A stretch of 64,000 bases of DNA from Micromonospora sp. WMMD980 (GTDB lineage Bacteria > Actinomycetota > Actinomycetes > Mycobacteriales > Micromonosporaceae): positions 4,402,001 through 4,466,000 of the forward strand of contig NZ_JARUBE010000003.1 of assembly GCF_029626035.1 (NCBI RefSeq), in the 5' to 3' direction. Every line of letters begins with the position of its first letter. Position 1 is the first letter of the stretch. Positions 45,928 through 57,591 of the stretch are shown here, one piece after another. A program made the translations under genes and the position numbers. Under the pieces are notes generated by a model. The model ran no database searches. It was given only the letters and a program-made list of their open reading frames with translations, and was not told where the DNA came from.

Positions 45928-46890
45928 TCACACCTGCGGGGCGGGCACGCTCCGCTCGTACACGTCGACCCAGCGCTCCTCCACCAGCCCGACCGAGTGG
46001 TAGAGGGTGACCGGCGCGGTCGGGTTGGCCAGGTCCACGCCCAGCCCGGCACGGGCGCGGCCCTTCGCCGCGTAGACCGCGAAGGCCCGGCGCAGCAGCG
46101 CCGCGCCCACCCCGCGCCGGCGGTGGGCCGGCAGCACGGACAGCGTCCGCACCCAGCCCGCGTCCTGCTCCACCGCCTGGTCGGAGGACTGGAGGGCACC
46201 GGCCGGCTCGCCGTCGACCTCGGCCACGAACCACTCGTCCCAGACCTTGCCGGAGGAGGGGAGCAGGTCCCGCCAGCGGTCGAAGTCGAGCGGCTCGTGG
46301 TCGAGCGTGTCCCGGAAGGCGGTGTCGTGGATCAGGTGGAACAACCGCAGGTCGGCCTCGTCGTCGGGACGCAGCGGCCGGACCGTCACCCCGGCCGGCG
46401 GGGCCGGCTCGGCGGGCAGGTCGGCCAGTGACCGGCTCATCCGGAGGTAGCGCTTGATCCGGGTGAACCCGGCCGCCACCAGCTCCCCCGCCCAGCGGGT
46501 CTCCGGCGCGTACACCCCCGCGCGGGCGGTCAGCGCGGGCACCTCCCGCTCGGCGGCCCGTTCGGCGACCCGGTCGAGCATCCGGGCCAGCAACGGCGCG
46601 CGCAGCTCGGCGCCCCGGTCGGGGTCGACGAGCACGTCCACCCACTCCCGGCCGACGCCCGTCGGGTTGTTCAGGAACGACCACGCCACCGCCGTCCCGT
46701 CCGGGTCGGTGACCAGCCAGGAGTCCCGGGACGGGTCGACGAACGGCGCGGTGAGCGCGTCCCGCACGTCCTCGGCGTCGAAGTCGGGATGGCCCACCGC
46801 GAACGTGTCGGCGGCGTGCACCACCGCCAGGATCGCGGGGACGTCGTCGAGGGTGGGGCGGCGGGCCGTCCAACCGGCGGGGAGCGTCAC
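45928..46890 (-). CDS. Two-domain GNAT acetyltransferase
   Basis: A 320-aa product with two GNAT repeats. The C-terminal one has a clear acetyl-CoA loop (VLPAHRRRGVGAALLRRAFA) and YHSVGLVEERWVDVYER; the N-terminal one is weaker (VDVLVDPDRGAELRAPLLAR). The tandem layout resembles mycothiol synthase, but similarity is not strong enough to assign it. GTG 46890 is the start. Substrate unknown. Confidence 0.85.
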   Translation of the reverse strand: MTLPAGWTARRPTLDDVPAILAVVHAADTFAVGHPDFDAEDVRDALTAPFVDPSRDSWLVTDPDGTAVAWSFLNNPTGVGREWVDVLVDPDRGAELRAPLLARMLDRVAERAAEREVPALTARAGVYAPETRWAGELVAAGFTRIKRYLRMSRSLADLPAEPAPPAGVTVRPLRPDDEADLRLFHLIHDTAFRDTLDHEPLDFDRWRDLLPSSGKVWDEWFVAEVDGEPAGALQSSDQAVEQDAGWVRTLSVLPAHRRRGVGAALLRRAFAVYAAKGRARAGLGVDLANPTAPVTLYHSVGLVEERWVDVYERSVPAPQV

Positions 46891-46931
46891 GCGGCCGATC
46901 CTGGCAGCCGGACCGCGCCCGCGCCTCCCAA

Positions 46932-47672
46932 TTATCCGTGCCGGGCGTGCAGGCGCGCGGCGGTCAGCAGGTCGACGAGTTCCCCGCCGCCGGCCGCGCC
47001 GAGCGCGTGGAACGCCGGCGACACCAGCCGGTCGGTCACCGCCTCGGCCCAGATCCGCCGCCGCACCAGCGGACCGACGGGCGGATACGGCGGGGCCCAG
47101 CCGCAGGCCGCGGCACCCGCCTCGCCCTCCGGCCCGGCCAGCACCGCCTCCATCGGGGTCAGCCCGGAGGCCCGCACGGCCAGCAGGTAGGCCCCGGCGA
47201 AGTGCTCACGCAGCAGCAGCAGGCCGACCGCGGCGCGGGCGCCGGCGGACGGGTCGCGCATCGGCATGGCCCGCCAGGCGGCGAAGAGCGGCATGGCGCT
47301 GCCGTCCGCCGCGTCCACGGCCCGGCCGAGCAGCCCGGCCAGCCGGGACACGCCCGGCGCGTCGCCCAGCCGGGAAGTGCCCCAGCGGCAGCACTCGGCC
47401 AGGTTGGCGGCCGCCACCTCCAGCGGCGGCACCCCACGCGCCGCGGCGTCCCAGCCGTCCGCGACCGCGTCCGGGGCGATGAAGCCGAGCGCCGACGCCA
47501 CCGTCTCGGCACGGACGTCGCCGAGCGCACCGGCCCGCCCGGTGATGTAGAAGGCCCACCCGGAGATGCCGAGCAGGCGGGCCCGGCGCAGCGTCGAGGG
47601 GCAGCGGGAGAACGCCTCCCCCAGCTCCAGCACCAGCGGCTTGCAGGCGGCGGCGACCTGCTCCGGAGTCAT
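46932..47672 (-). CDS. SCO6745-like conserved actinobacterial protein
   Basis: A 246-aa alpha-helical protein: GWAFYITGRAGALGDV, ALGFIAPDAVADGWDAAARG, PLFAAWRAMPMRDP, LLLREHFAGAYLLAVRASGL and GWAPPYPPVGP. These match the recurring pattern of SCO6745-type proteins. Function unknown. ATG 47672 has GGTGGG 6 nt upstream; the frame extends further upstream without one. Confidence 0.75.
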   Translation of the reverse strand: MTPEQVAAACKPLVLELGEAFSRCPSTLRRARLLGISGWAFYITGRAGALGDVRAETVASALGFIAPDAVADGWDAAARGVPPLEVAAANLAECCRWGTSRLGDAPGVSRLAGLLGRAVDAADGSAMPLFAAWRAMPMRDPSAGARAAVGLLLLREHFAGAYLLAVRASGLTPMEAVLAGPEGEAGAAACGWAPPYPPVGPLVRRRIWAEAVTDRLVSPAFHALGAAGGGELVDLLTAARLHARHG

Positions 47673-47715
47673 CGGCGACCCACCGCCGTCCGTCCACCCT
47701 GGCCGTTCATCGCGC

Positions 47716-48663
47716 TCAGTCTGCCCGTTCGGCACCGGCCTCGGCATCCCCCTCTTCGGCGTCGAGCGCCTCCAACACGGCCTCCACCTCGCCGGCCCGT
47801 CGCCGGGCGGCGGTGACCACCCGTTCCGCGGCCCGCCGGGCCAGCCGGGCCCGGCTCAGCTCCTGCTCGGCCACCGCCCGGCGGCGCTCCAGCTCGGCCA
47901 GCTCGGTCTCGATCCGGTCCAGCGTGGCCGCGCCGTCCCGCTCGGCCCGCTCGGCCCCGGACCGGTCCGTCTCGGCCCGGCCCAACTCCGCGCGCGCCTT
48001 CTCCAGTTCGCGGGTGGCCGTCCGCCGCCGCTTCGCCCGTTCGGCCCGCGCCGCCCGCTCGTCGCGGGCCCGGCGCGCCTCGGCCCGCTCGGCCGCCCGA
48101 TCCGGTACGCGGGACCTCGCCGCCCCGGTCTCCTCCGCCTCGTCGCCGCCGGTGAGCAGCCGCAACTGGGGGCGGGGCACCTCGCCGAACCCGGCGTAGT
48201 GGCTGGCCCGCAGCAGCCGTCCGGCGCGTACCTGCTCGGCCACGTCGGTGTCGGAGAGCGCGGCGTTGAGCGTGGCCTCCACCTCGCCCAGCGGCAGCTT
48301 CCCGACCGGTGGGGCGGCGGGCTCGGCGGCGGCCAGCCGGCGTACCTCGGCGACGAGCGCTCCCACCACGGCACGGCGCTGGGCGGAGAGCTCTCGGAGC
48401 TTGCCGCCGCGCAGGTCGCGTTGCGCGGCACGGAGCGACGCGGCGAGCTGGGTCAGGTCGGCGACCAGTTCGGGTCGCCGGATCGCGAGCAGGTTGACCA
48501 GCCAGGCCGCGACGGTGGGTCGCCGCAGCCGGCCGATCTCCCGGGCGACACGCGGGTCGCCGGCCTCGCGCGCCTGCGCGGCGGCGGCGTCCCGGGCCGC
48601 GACGAACCTCTCCGGTGGCGTGGCGTAGAGCCGCCGGACCACCTCGGCGGGTACGTCAGGCAT
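47716..48663 (-). CDS. Coiled-coil hypothetical protein
   Basis: A 315-aa product. Residues 1-160 form a conserved N-terminal region (VVRRLYATPPERFVAARDAA, RRPTVAAWLVNLLAIRRPEL, RASHYAGFGEVPRPQL). From about 185 on it is a long Arg/Glu/Ala-rich coiled coil (ERAEARRARDERAARAERAK and onward) ending acidic. The start overlaps the MBL-fold gene stop by 8 nt, so they are co-transcribed. Actinobacterial family of unknown role. Confidence 0.8.
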   Translation of the reverse strand: MPDVPAEVVRRLYATPPERFVAARDAAAAQAREAGDPRVAREIGRLRRPTVAAWLVNLLAIRRPELVADLTQLAASLRAAQRDLRGGKLRELSAQRRAVVGALVAEVRRLAAAEPAAPPVGKLPLGEVEATLNAALSDTDVAEQVRAGRLLRASHYAGFGEVPRPQLRLLTGGDEAEETGAARSRVPDRAAERAEARRARDERAARAERAKRRRTATRELEKARAELGRAETDRSGAERAERDGAATLDRIETELAELERRRAVAEQELSRARLARRAAERVVTAARRRAGEVEAVLEALDAEEGDAEAGAERAD

Positions 48664-49288
48664 CGATCCGGGTGCCCGGCTCCAGACGGCGGTAGTCGGT
48701 GTTCGACATCGCGGTGTACTGCCGGTCGAGCACCCCGAATCCGTTGGCGTTGAGCAGCCCGTCGTGCAGCGCGTACGCCCGCCGGGGGGCGACCGCGCGG
48801 ATGAAGTCGAGCACCTCGGAGAACTTCGACCAGGGCGCGTGGATCGGGGCGAACAGCGTGTCGACCCGGACGTCGTCGGGGACGAACAGCGCGTCGCCCG
48901 GGTGGTAGACGGTGTCGTCGAGGAGGTAACCCAGGTTCGGGATCACCGGCAGGTCCGGGTGGATGACGGCGTGCTGGCCGCCGTACGCCCGGACCGGCAC
49001 CCCGGCCGCGGTGAACGACTCCCCCGGCGTGACCGCGACGAGCGCCTCGGCGGCGTCGCCGAGCACGCCGGCGAGCGACGCCGGGCCGTGCACCGGCACC
49101 GGCCGCCGCTGGAGCGCGGCGGTCAACGCGGCGACGTCCACGTGGTCCGGATGCTCGTGGGTGATCAGCACCGCGTCCGCCCCGTCCAGCGCCTCGGCCG
49201 CGGCGCTGAAGACACCGGGGTCGACGACGAGGACTCCCCCGTCGTGCTCCACCCGGAGACAGGAGTGGGCGTACTTGGTGAGCTGCAT
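48656..49288 (-). CDS. MBL-fold metallo-hydrolase
   Basis: A 210-aa protein of the UlaG-like/small metallo-beta-lactamase group: LTKYAHSCLRVEHDGGVLVV DPG region, metal motif THEHPDHVD, HPGDALFVPDD and IHAPWSKFSEVLDFIRAVAP with ALHDGLLNANG. It is expected to bind two metal ions. ATG 49288 has GAGGAGT 4-5 nt upstream. Coupled to the coiled-coil gene downstream. Substrate unknown. Confidence 0.88.
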   Translation of the reverse strand: MQLTKYAHSCLRVEHDGGVLVVDPGVFSAAAEALDGADAVLITHEHPDHVDVAALTAALQRRPVPVHGPASLAGVLGDAAEALVAVTPGESFTAAGVPVRAYGGQHAVIHPDLPVIPNLGYLLDDTVYHPGDALFVPDDVRVDTLFAPIHAPWSKFSEVLDFIRAVAPRRAYALHDGLLNANGFGVLDRQYTAMSNTDYRRLEPGTRIDA

Positions 49289-49411
49289 CGTGACTCCTCG
49301 ATTATCGAATCGTGACGTCCTGAGCGCAGTCTGCCGGAACCGGCGCGACAACGCGTCGCGTCCGAGGTATCGGTCCCGGCTCGCGGGGCCGTCGACGATC
49401 GGAGCGGGGAG

Positions 49412-50374
49412 ATGGGCGGACGACGACTCCGGGGCGTGGCCCTGGCAGCGGTGGGTCTCGCCGCGGTGCTGGCCGTGGGGGCCTGCAGCGCGGGCGGGGA
49501 CAGCGGCGGGGACAGCGGCGGCGGGGACGCGGCGGCGCCGGCCGCCGAGGGTGGTGCCGGGCGGGACCAGGCGGCGCCCGGCGGGACCGGCGGCGCCGAC
49601 CTGCGGGTGGACCAGCGGTCCATCGTCTACACCGGGACGATGCAGGTCCGGGTGGACGACGTGGACACCGCGGCGCGGGAGGCGACCACGGCGGTCACCG
49701 CGGCCGGCGGTTTCGTCGGCGGGGACCGGCGGTCGAGCCAGTCGTCCGACGCCCGGGCGGTGCTGACGCTGCGGGTGCCGGCGGAGAAGTTCGCCGGCGT
49801 GATCGACCAGTTGGCCGGCTACGGCCGGCAGGAACGCCGGGAGATCCGCACCGAGGACGTCACCGAGCAGGTGGTCGACCTGGACGCCCGGATCGCCACC
49901 CAGCGGGCCCGGGTGGAGAGCGCCCGCAAGCTGCTCGCCCAGGCCAACTCCGTGGACCAGTTGGTCACGCTGGAGAACGAGGTGGGCACCCGGCAGGCGG
50001 ACCTGGCCGCGTTGGAGGCGCGCAAGCGCCGGCTGGCCGATCTCACCGCGCTCTCCACCATCACCGTGACGTTCCTGGGCCGGGACGCCAGCACCGCCGA
50101 GGAGGGCGCCGACCTCGGCTTCCTCAGCGGCCTCGGTGGCGGCTGGGCGGTCTTCCGCACCTCGGTGCGCGTGCTGCTCACCGTGCTCGGCGCGCTGCTG
50201 CCGTTCGCGGTGGTGTTCGGCGTACCGCTGTGGCTGCTGCTGCGGTGGCGACGCCGCCGGCCCCGGCGGACCCCACCGCCGGCCGCACCGACGCCGCCGG
50301 GACCGCCGTTCGGGCCGCCCGGCGGTCCGGTCAGCGCGCCGCCACCAGTGCCCGCAGCGCGGTCTGGACCATGA
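49412..50374 (+). CDS. DUF4349 domain lipoprotein
   Basis: A 320-aa secreted lipoprotein: signal peptide with lipobox VGAC (Cys about residue 25), a Gly/Ala linker, a DUF4349 domain (RSIVYTGTMQVRVDDVDTAA, GRQERREIRTEDVTEQVVDL, coiled coil ARVESARKLLAQANSVDQL) and a C-terminal membrane helix (VLLTVLGALLPFAVVFGVPL) with a basic, Pro-rich tail. ATG 49412 lies after GGAGCGGGGAG. Its 3' end overlaps the convergent amidohydrolase gene by 44 nt. Confidence 0.85.
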   Translation: MGGRRLRGVALAAVGLAAVLAVGACSAGGDSGGDSGGGDAAAPAAEGGAGRDQAAPGGTGGADLRVDQRSIVYTGTMQVRVDDVDTAAREATTAVTAAGGFVGGDRRSSQSSDARAVLTLRVPAEKFAGVIDQLAGYGRQERREIRTEDVTEQVVDLDARIATQRARVESARKLLAQANSVDQLVTLENEVGTRQADLAALEARKRRLADLTALSTITVTFLGRDASTAEEGADLGFLSGLGGGWAVFRTSVRVLLTVLGALLPFAVVFGVPLWLLLRWRRRRPRRTPPPAAPTPPGPPFGPPGGPVSAPPPVPAARSGP

Positions 50375-51590
50375 GGCGCACGCCCGCCTCGATGGCGCGC
50401 TCGTCCACGTCGAAGGAGGCCCGGTGCAGGTCCACGTTGGGACCGTTCCGGCCGACGCCGAGGCGGGCGAGCGCGCCGGGGACGTGCTCCAGATACCAGG
50501 AGAAGTCCTCGCCGCCCATGCTCTGCGGCGTCTCGGCGATGCCCTCCGGCCCGAGCGCCGACGCGGTGGCCGCGGTGAACACGCCGATCGCTCCGGCGTC
50601 GTTCGTCACCGGCGGGCGGCCCCGCAGGTATTCCAGGTCCACGGTGGCGCCGGTGGGGGCCAGTACGTCGCGCACCACCTGCGCCACGATCTTGGGCGCC
50701 TGGTCCCAGGTGTCCCGGTCCATGACCCGGAGCGTGCCGGCCGCGGACGCCTCGGAGGGGATGACGTTGTAGCGGGTGCCGGCCGACGCGTGACCGAACA
50801 CCAGCAGCAGTCCACTGTTGGCCGGCACCCGGCGGCTGATCAGCGTCGGCACCTCGGTGACCAGCCGGCCGAGCGCGTCGACCAGGTCGACGGTCAGGTG
50901 CGGGCGGGCGGTGTGCCCGCCCGGCCCGGTGAGCCGGACGGTGACGTTGTCCGCGGCGGCGGTGATCGGGCCGACCCGCAGGCCGACCTTGCCCACCGGC
51001 AGGTTCGGGTCGCAGTGCAGCGCGAAGATCTGCACCACGTCGTCCAGGCCGCCGGCCTCGATGACCTCGAGCGAGCCGCAGGGCAGGATCTCCTCGGCCG
51101 GCTGGAAGATCAGCCGGACCCGGCCGTCCAGTTCCCCGAGGTCGGCGAGTTGGGCGAGCAGCATGCCGACGCCGAGCATCACGGCGGTGTGCACGTCGTG
51201 GCCGCAGGCGTGGCAGACGCCGTTCACGGTCGAGCGGTAGGGGACGTCCTTCGAGTCGCTCAGCGGCAGCGCGTCGATGTCGGCGCGGAGGGCGACCACC
51301 GGCCCGTCCGGGCGGCCGTCGATGTCGCAGATGACGCCGTTGCCCTTAGGCAGGAGGCGCGGCTTCAGCCCGGCGAGGGACAGCTCGCGGTGCACCAGGG
51401 CCGCCGTCTCGAACTCCTCGCCCGACAACTCCGGGTGGGAATGGATGTGACGACGGGTCGCGATGAGGCCGGGTACCCGCAGCGCGAGCAGATGGTCGAG
51501 CTCGAAGGGCAGGGGCTGGGAACCGGTCGGCGACTCGGGCCGGGACGACGCCAGCGGGCCGCCAGAAGACAGCGTCAACGCACTCGTCAC
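50331..51590 (-). CDS. M20 family amidohydrolase/peptidase
   Basis: Zinc hydrolase of the amidohydrolase (AmiA/hippurate hydrolase) type. Metal-site motifs are VCHACGHDVHTAVMLGVGML, FQPAEEILPCGSLEVIEAG (catalytic Glu) and MGGEDFSWYLEHVPGAL. It also has the dimerisation lid HTARPHLTVDLVDALG. From GTG 51590 it is 419 aa, typical of the family. An in-frame ATG at 51776 with AGGAGGTG about 9 nt upstream would add 62 residues, but that stretch has low GC3, so I prefer 51590. Equivalent to the mycobacterial amiA-type gene near lpdA/GGCT. Confidence 0.86.
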   Translation of the reverse strand: MTSALTLSSGGPLASSRPESPTGSQPLPFELDHLLALRVPGLIATRRHIHSHPELSGEEFETAALVHRELSLAGLKPRLLPKGNGVICDIDGRPDGPVVALRADIDALPLSDSKDVPYRSTVNGVCHACGHDVHTAVMLGVGMLLAQLADLGELDGRVRLIFQPAEEILPCGSLEVIEAGGLDDVVQIFALHCDPNLPVGKVGLRVGPITAAADNVTVRLTGPGGHTARPHLTVDLVDALGRLVTEVPTLISRRVPANSGLLLVFGHASAGTRYNVIPSEASAAGTLRVMDRDTWDQAPKIVAQVVRDVLAPTGATVDLEYLRGRPPVTNDAGAIGVFTAATASALGPEGIAETPQSMGGEDFSWYLEHVPGALARLGVGRNGPNVDLHRASFDVDERAIEAGVRLMVQTALRALVAAR

Positions 51591-52016
51591 GTCGAATTCT
51601 CGATCACTAGAGAGGGATGGATCATCGGGTAGGACAGCAGACAGCCTAGACCCTTGACGGTGACGCTGCGCAACATCCTTCGTGTAGCGGTCGGACCGCG
51701 CAGCGTCACGAACGCCCTGGTGGGAGTGCTCGAATATCTGCGGGACAGCAGGTAGATCGTGGTCGGACGCCGTCATCTGCACCCCACCTCCTACAACGCG
51801 TAACCGTTTCATCGGTCACCAAATAGCGAGTCGTCGTTCCGAATTGTCGCATTAGTCGCGGCAATTAACTGCCGCTCCGACAATTGGCCGACAACATTCG
51901 GCTGCCGGGCGACTCCTGACGGTGACATGACCGCGCCGTGCGCGACCGCACAGACTGTCCGTCCCGTTCACCCGATCGGGTTACCCCTATTCCGACATCG
52001 CACACCCGGACGGGAC
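51591..52016. other. Intergenic region upstream of the M20 gene
   Basis: Holds the M20 promoter (TAGGCT near 51645 on the minus strand is a candidate -10 box) and either a long leader or the N-terminal extension discussed there. AT-richer around 51790-51900 (TTAGTCGCGGCAATTAACTG). No other gene is seen. Confidence 0.4.
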
Positions 52017-52060
52017 GCGGCCCGTGTCGGCGCACCCCGGGGTGCGCCGACACGGGCCGC
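52017..52060. terminator. Perfect 22-bp inverted repeat after the acyl-CoA mutase gene
   Basis: Arms 52017-52038 and 52039-52060 are exact reverse complements with no spacer (GCGGCCCGTGTCGGCG... and its mirror). It ends 12 bp after the mutase stop, so it most likely terminates that gene. Confidence 0.8.
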
Positions 52061-52072
52061 CGTCGGGACGCG

Positions 52073-53656
<1,584 letters not shown>

Positions 53657-53860
53657 TACCGGATGGTAGGACGCGGTCGCCACCGGACGGGTGAGGGATA
53701 CCGCACACCGGGAAGCGGGCGGCCCACCGGAGGTGAGTAGCTGCCCACATACCGTCGAGTAGGTAAACGCCCGTCGCGTCGGGTTTCGCATCGGGCGTCG
53801 GAACCAGCAAGATAGAGGGGTTGTGTCCCAGCCCCCTCGATATCCCCCGGTGGCTTTTCT

Positions 53861-55876
53861 GTGACTCAGATTCCGACGTGGAGCGGTGGACCGGCCAGTC
53901 CCCCCACTGGACGCGCGGCGCCCGGCACCACCATCGGTGGTCGCTACTCGTTGCGCTCCCCGGTGGGCAACGGTGGCATGGGCACGGTCTGGCGGGCCAC
54001 CGACACATTGCTGCGCCGCGACGTGGCGGTCAAGGAGGTCGTGCTCCCGCCGGGGCTCGCCCCCAGCGACCGCGACGCGCTCTACGAACGCACGCTGCGT
54101 GAGGCCCGCGCCGCCGCCGCCATCCAGCACCCGGCCGTGGTGCAGGTCTACGACGTGGTCACCGAGGGTGGCCGCCCGTGGATCGTGATGGAGCTGCTGG
54201 ACGCCCGCAGCCTGGCCGACATGGTGATCGAGGACGGGCCGGTCGCGCCCCGCGCGGTCGCCAAGATCGGCATCGCCCTGCTCGGCGCGCTGGAGGTGGC
54301 GCACGCGCTCAGCGTGCTGCACCGCGACGTCAAGCCGGCGAACGTGCTGATCTGCTCCGACGGTCGCTGCGTGCTCACCGACTTCGGCGTCGCCCGGATG
54401 CCCACCGACGTGCAGCTCACCACGCCCGGCATGGTGCTCGGCTCGCCGCACTTCATCTCCCCCGAGCGGGCCATGGGCCAGGAGTTCGGCCCGCCGAGCG
54501 ACCTGTTCTCGCTCGGCGTCACGCTCTACACCGCGGTCGAGGGGCGGCCCCCGTTCGACAAGGGCGACCCGATCGAGACCATGCACGCCGTGGTCGAGGA
54601 TCCGCCGGCCACGCCGCAGCGCAGCGGCCCGCTCACCGGCGTGCTGATGGGCCTGTTGGAGAAGGACCCGGCCCGCCGGCTGGACGTGCACCGGGCCCGG
54701 GCCATGCTGCGCGAGCTGCTCGCCGGCCCGCTGACCAGCACCGCCACCGCCGTCAACTCGGTCACCGACCCGTACGCCGTGGTGCCGGTGCCGCGCCCGA
54801 CCACGCCGCCGCCGGCCGCCCCGGAGCCCAAGCCGGGTGGGCAGATCGGCGGCCGGGCGATGATCGGCCCGAGCGAGTCGCTGACCGACCGGCTCGCCGC
54901 CCTGCGGCGCGGCGAGCGCCCCGGCGCGACGCCCGCGGCCGGCGCCGCGGCGCTCGACGAGACCAGTGCCGACGCGCTGGCCGGGCCGCTGCACACCCCC
55001 ACCGGCGCGATGTCCGGGCCGGACGCGCCCGGGGCCACCCAGCGCATCTCGTCGGACGCCACGGTCCGCTTCGGCCAGGGCGCCGGCTCCGACGCCACCC
55101 AGCGCGTGCCCACCGGCCCGCCGGCCACCTACGGCGGCGGCGCCGACCCCACCCGCCCGGTGTACGGCGGCGGCAACCAGTGGTCGGTGACCGGCACCGG
55201 CCAGCCGTGGACCACCCCGGCCACCGCGCCGGCCGCGAGCGGCGGGGCGTTCGGTGCCGCGAAGGGTCTCGTCGGGCGGATCAAGGCGTGGCCCCGCAAG
55301 GTCCAGCTCGCTGCCGCCGGCGGTCTGGCCGTGGTGCTGCTGGTGAGCGTGATCGCGCTGACCAGCGGCGGCGACGACGCTCCCCCGCCGATCGTGGGCA
55401 CCCTGCCGTCCAGCTCGGCCGCCGCCCCGCCGGTGGAGATGCAGCAGCAGACCACCAAGGGCATGACGGTCCAGATCCCGAAGGGCTGGGACCGCAAGAC
55501 CGGTGGCGTCTTCGTCGACTACGTCGACCCACAGGACTCCGGCCGCAAGGTGCGCCTGCTCGCGGAGGACTGGGGTGGCACGTCGATCAGCTGGGCCGAG
55601 TTCGCCTCACGCAACCTGCGCGACAAGAGCAAGTCCTGCGCCAAGCCCTACGAACAGCTCGCGATGAACGAGACGACCCTGGCCGGCAAGCCGGCGGCCG
55701 AGTTCGAATACACCTGCGGCGAGGGTGACGCCAAGCGGCACGGGGTGTGGCGCGGCGTGGTGCAGGGCGACAAGGTCTACTCGTTCTACCTCACCGCCAG
55801 CGAGGCGACCTTCGCCGAGAGCAAGCCGATCTTCGACGCGATGGTCGGTTCTTTCCAGCTCACGGCGGCCAACTGA
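53861..55876 (+). CDS. Receptor-type serine/threonine protein kinase
   Basis: A 671-aa PknB-type kinase: glycine loop [12 protein letters not shown], catalytic Lys 58 (VAVKE), [28 protein letters not shown] long Pro/Thr-rich linker follows, with ATQRI/ATQRV repeats that look like phosphorylatable FHA-binding sites. Then one membrane helix ([20 protein letters not shown]) and an extracytoplasmic domain of about 145 residues ([20 protein letters not shown] onward, two Cys). GTG 53861 is the start. Its outer domain is of the same general kind as in the kinase at 20397. Confidence 0.93.
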   Translation: MTQIPTWSGGPASPPTGRAAPGTTIGGRYSLRSPVGNGGMGTVWRATDTLLRRDVAVKEVVLPPGLAPSDRDALYERTLREARAAAAIQHPAVVQVYDVVTEGGRPWIVMELLDARSLADMVIEDGPVAPRAVAKIGIALLGALEVAHALSVLHRDVKPANVLICSDGRCVLTDFGVARMPTDVQLTTPGMVLGSPHFISPERAMGQEFGPPSDLFSLGVTLYTAVEGRPPFDKGDPIETMHAVVEDPPATPQRSGPLTGVLMGLLEKDPARRLDVHRARAMLRELLAGPLTSTATAVNSVTDPYAVVPVPRPTTPPPAAPEPKPGGQIGGRAMIGPSESLTDRLAALRRGERPGATPAAGAAALDETSADALAGPLHTPTGAMSGPDAPGATQRISSDATVRFGQGAGSDATQRVPTGPPATYGGGADPTRPVYGGGNQWSVTGTGQPWTTPATAPAASGGAFGAAKGLVGRIKAWPRKVQLAAAGGLAVVLLVSVIALTSGGDDAPPPIVGTLPSSSAAAPPVEMQQQTTKGMTVQIPKGWDRKTGGVFVDYVDPQDSGRKVRLLAEDWGGTSISWAEFASRNLRDKSKSCAKPYEQLAMNETTLAGKPAAEFEYTCGEGDAKRHGVWRGVVQGDKVYSFYLTASEATFAESKPIFDAMVGSFQLTAAN

Positions 55877-55925
55877 GTCGAGGCCGACGGCCAGTGGTGA
55901 TCCGCCGCCGTGCTTTCATGAGGCC

Positions 55926-57590
55926 ATGGCGGCGGATACCACTGACCTTGACGACCTTCGCGTACGCGCCGAGCACTGGCTCGCCGACGACCCGGACCCG
56001 GCCGACCGCGCCGAGCTGCGCGCCGTCCTCGACGGGCTGCCCGGCACGGCCGCCGAGCTGGCCGACCGGTTCGCCGGCCCGCTGACCTTCGGCACCGCCG
56101 GGCTGCGCGGCCCGCTGCGCGCCGGGCCGAACGGGATGAACCTCGCGGTGGTCACCCAGGCCGCCGCCGGGCTGGTCGGCTGGCTCGCCGCCCAGGGCGG
56201 CGAAGGCCCGCTGGTGATCGGGTACGACGCCCGGCGCGGCTCGCGTGCCTTCGCCGAGCGCACCGCGCAGGTCGCCACCGGCGCGGGCCGGCCGGCGCTG
56301 CTGCTGCCCCGCCCGCTGCCCACGCCGGTGCTCGCGTTCGCGGTGCGACAGCTCGGCGCGGTCGCCGGGGTGATGGTCACCGCCAGCCACAACCCGCCGC
56401 AGGACAACGGCTACAAGGTCTATCTGGGCGCGCGGCTCGGCGGGGAGCTGGGCGCCGGGGCGCAGATCGTGCCGCCGGCCGACGCCGGCATCGAGGCGGC
56501 CATCCGGGCGGTCGGCGCGCTCGCCGAGGTGCCCCTCGGCCCGGCCGGCCAGGTGCTCGGTGACGACCTCGTCGCCGCGTACGTGGACCGGGCCGCGGCG
56601 GTGGTCGCCCCGGCCGGACCACGGGACCTGAAGGTGGCGTACACGCCGCTGCACGGGGTGGGGGCGGCGGTGCTGACCGCCGCGTTCGCCCGGGCCGGGT
56701 TCGGGGTGCCCGGCGTGGTGCCCGAGCAGGCCGAGCCGGACCCGGCCTTCCCCACCGTCAGCTTCCCCAACCCGGAGGAGCCGGGCGCGGTGGACCTGCT
56801 GGTCGCGCTCGCCGACCGGACCGGCGCGGACCTCGCCGTCGCCAACGACCCGGACGCGGACCGCTGCGCGGTGGCGGTCCGCGACGCCGGGTCGTGGCGG
56901 ATGCTGCGCGGCGACGAGGTGGGCGCGCTGCTCGCCGACCACCTGATGCGGCGCGGGGTGACCGGCCTGTACGCCACCACCATCGTCTCGTCGACGCTGC
57001 TGCGCGCCATGTGCGCGGCCCGGGGCCTGCCCTACGACGAGACGCTCACCGGCTTCAAGTGGATCGTCCGGGCCGGCGGCGGTCGGGAGCCGCTGGTCTT
57101 CGGCTACGAGGAGGCGCTGGGCTACTGCGTCGCGCCGGAGCACGTCCGGGACAAGGACGGCATCACCGCCGCGCTGACCGTCGCCGAGCTGGCCGCCGGG
57201 CTCAAGGCCGAGGGCCGGACCCTCACCGACCGGCTGGACGAGCTGGCCGCCGAGTTCGGCGTACACCACACCGACCAGCTCTCGGTGCGGGTGGCGGACC
57301 TGCGGGTGATCACGGACTCGATGGCGCGGATCCGGGCGGCCACCCCGACCACGCTGCTGGGGCACCCGGTCACCGAGGCGTCCGACCTGCTCCCCGACGC
57401 GGACGTGGTGATCCTGCGCACCGACGCCGTCCGGGTGGTGATCCGGCCCTCCGGCACCGAGCCGAAGCTCAAGGCGTACCTGGAGGTGGTGGAGCCGGTC
57501 ACGGGCGGCGACGTCGCCGCGGCCCGGCACCGGGCCCGCGCGGCGGTCACCGAGCTGCGCACCGAGATCGCCGCCGCCCTCGGCCTCTGA
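55926..57590 (+). CDS. pmmB: Phosphomannomutase/phosphoglucomutase family enzyme
   Basis: Interconverts hexose or pentose 1- and 6(5)-phosphates through a phosphoserine. The 554-aa product has GTAGLRGPLRAGPNGMN, catalytic Ser in TASHNPPQDNGYK, metal loop NDPDADRCAV, sugar loop FGYEEALGY and phosphate loop RPSGTEPKLKAY. Length and the GTAGLRG start fit the PmmB/phosphopentomutase-like group. Position next to upp and deoC suggests a role in deoxyribose/ribose phosphate salvage, though mannose phosphate use is possible. ATG 55926 is the start. Confidence 0.92.
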   Translation: MAADTTDLDDLRVRAEHWLADDPDPADRAELRAVLDGLPGTAAELADRFAGPLTFGTAGLRGPLRAGPNGMNLAVVTQAAAGLVGWLAAQGGEGPLVIGYDARRGSRAFAERTAQVATGAGRPALLLPRPLPTPVLAFAVRQLGAVAGVMVTASHNPPQDNGYKVYLGARLGGELGAGAQIVPPADAGIEAAIRAVGALAEVPLGPAGQVLGDDLVAAYVDRAAAVVAPAGPRDLKVAYTPLHGVGAAVLTAAFARAGFGVPGVVPEQAEPDPAFPTVSFPNPEEPGAVDLLVALADRTGADLAVANDPDADRCAVAVRDAGSWRMLRGDEVGALLADHLMRRGVTGLYATTIVSSTLLRAMCAARGLPYDETLTGFKWIVRAGGGREPLVFGYEEALGYCVAPEHVRDKDGITAALTVAELAAGLKAEGRTLTDRLDELAAEFGVHHTDQLSVRVADLRVITDSMARIRAATPTTLLGHPVTEASDLLPDADVVILRTDAVRVVIRPSGTEPKLKAYLEVVEPVTGGDVAAARHRARAAVTELRTEIAAALGL

Positions 57591-57591
57591 G

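Noticed and set aside
51591..51776. N-terminal extension of the M20 amidohydrolase from ATG 51776
   Set aside because: A good SD exists, but the codons are not GC3-rich and the extension lies outside the family domain; kept only as an alternative.
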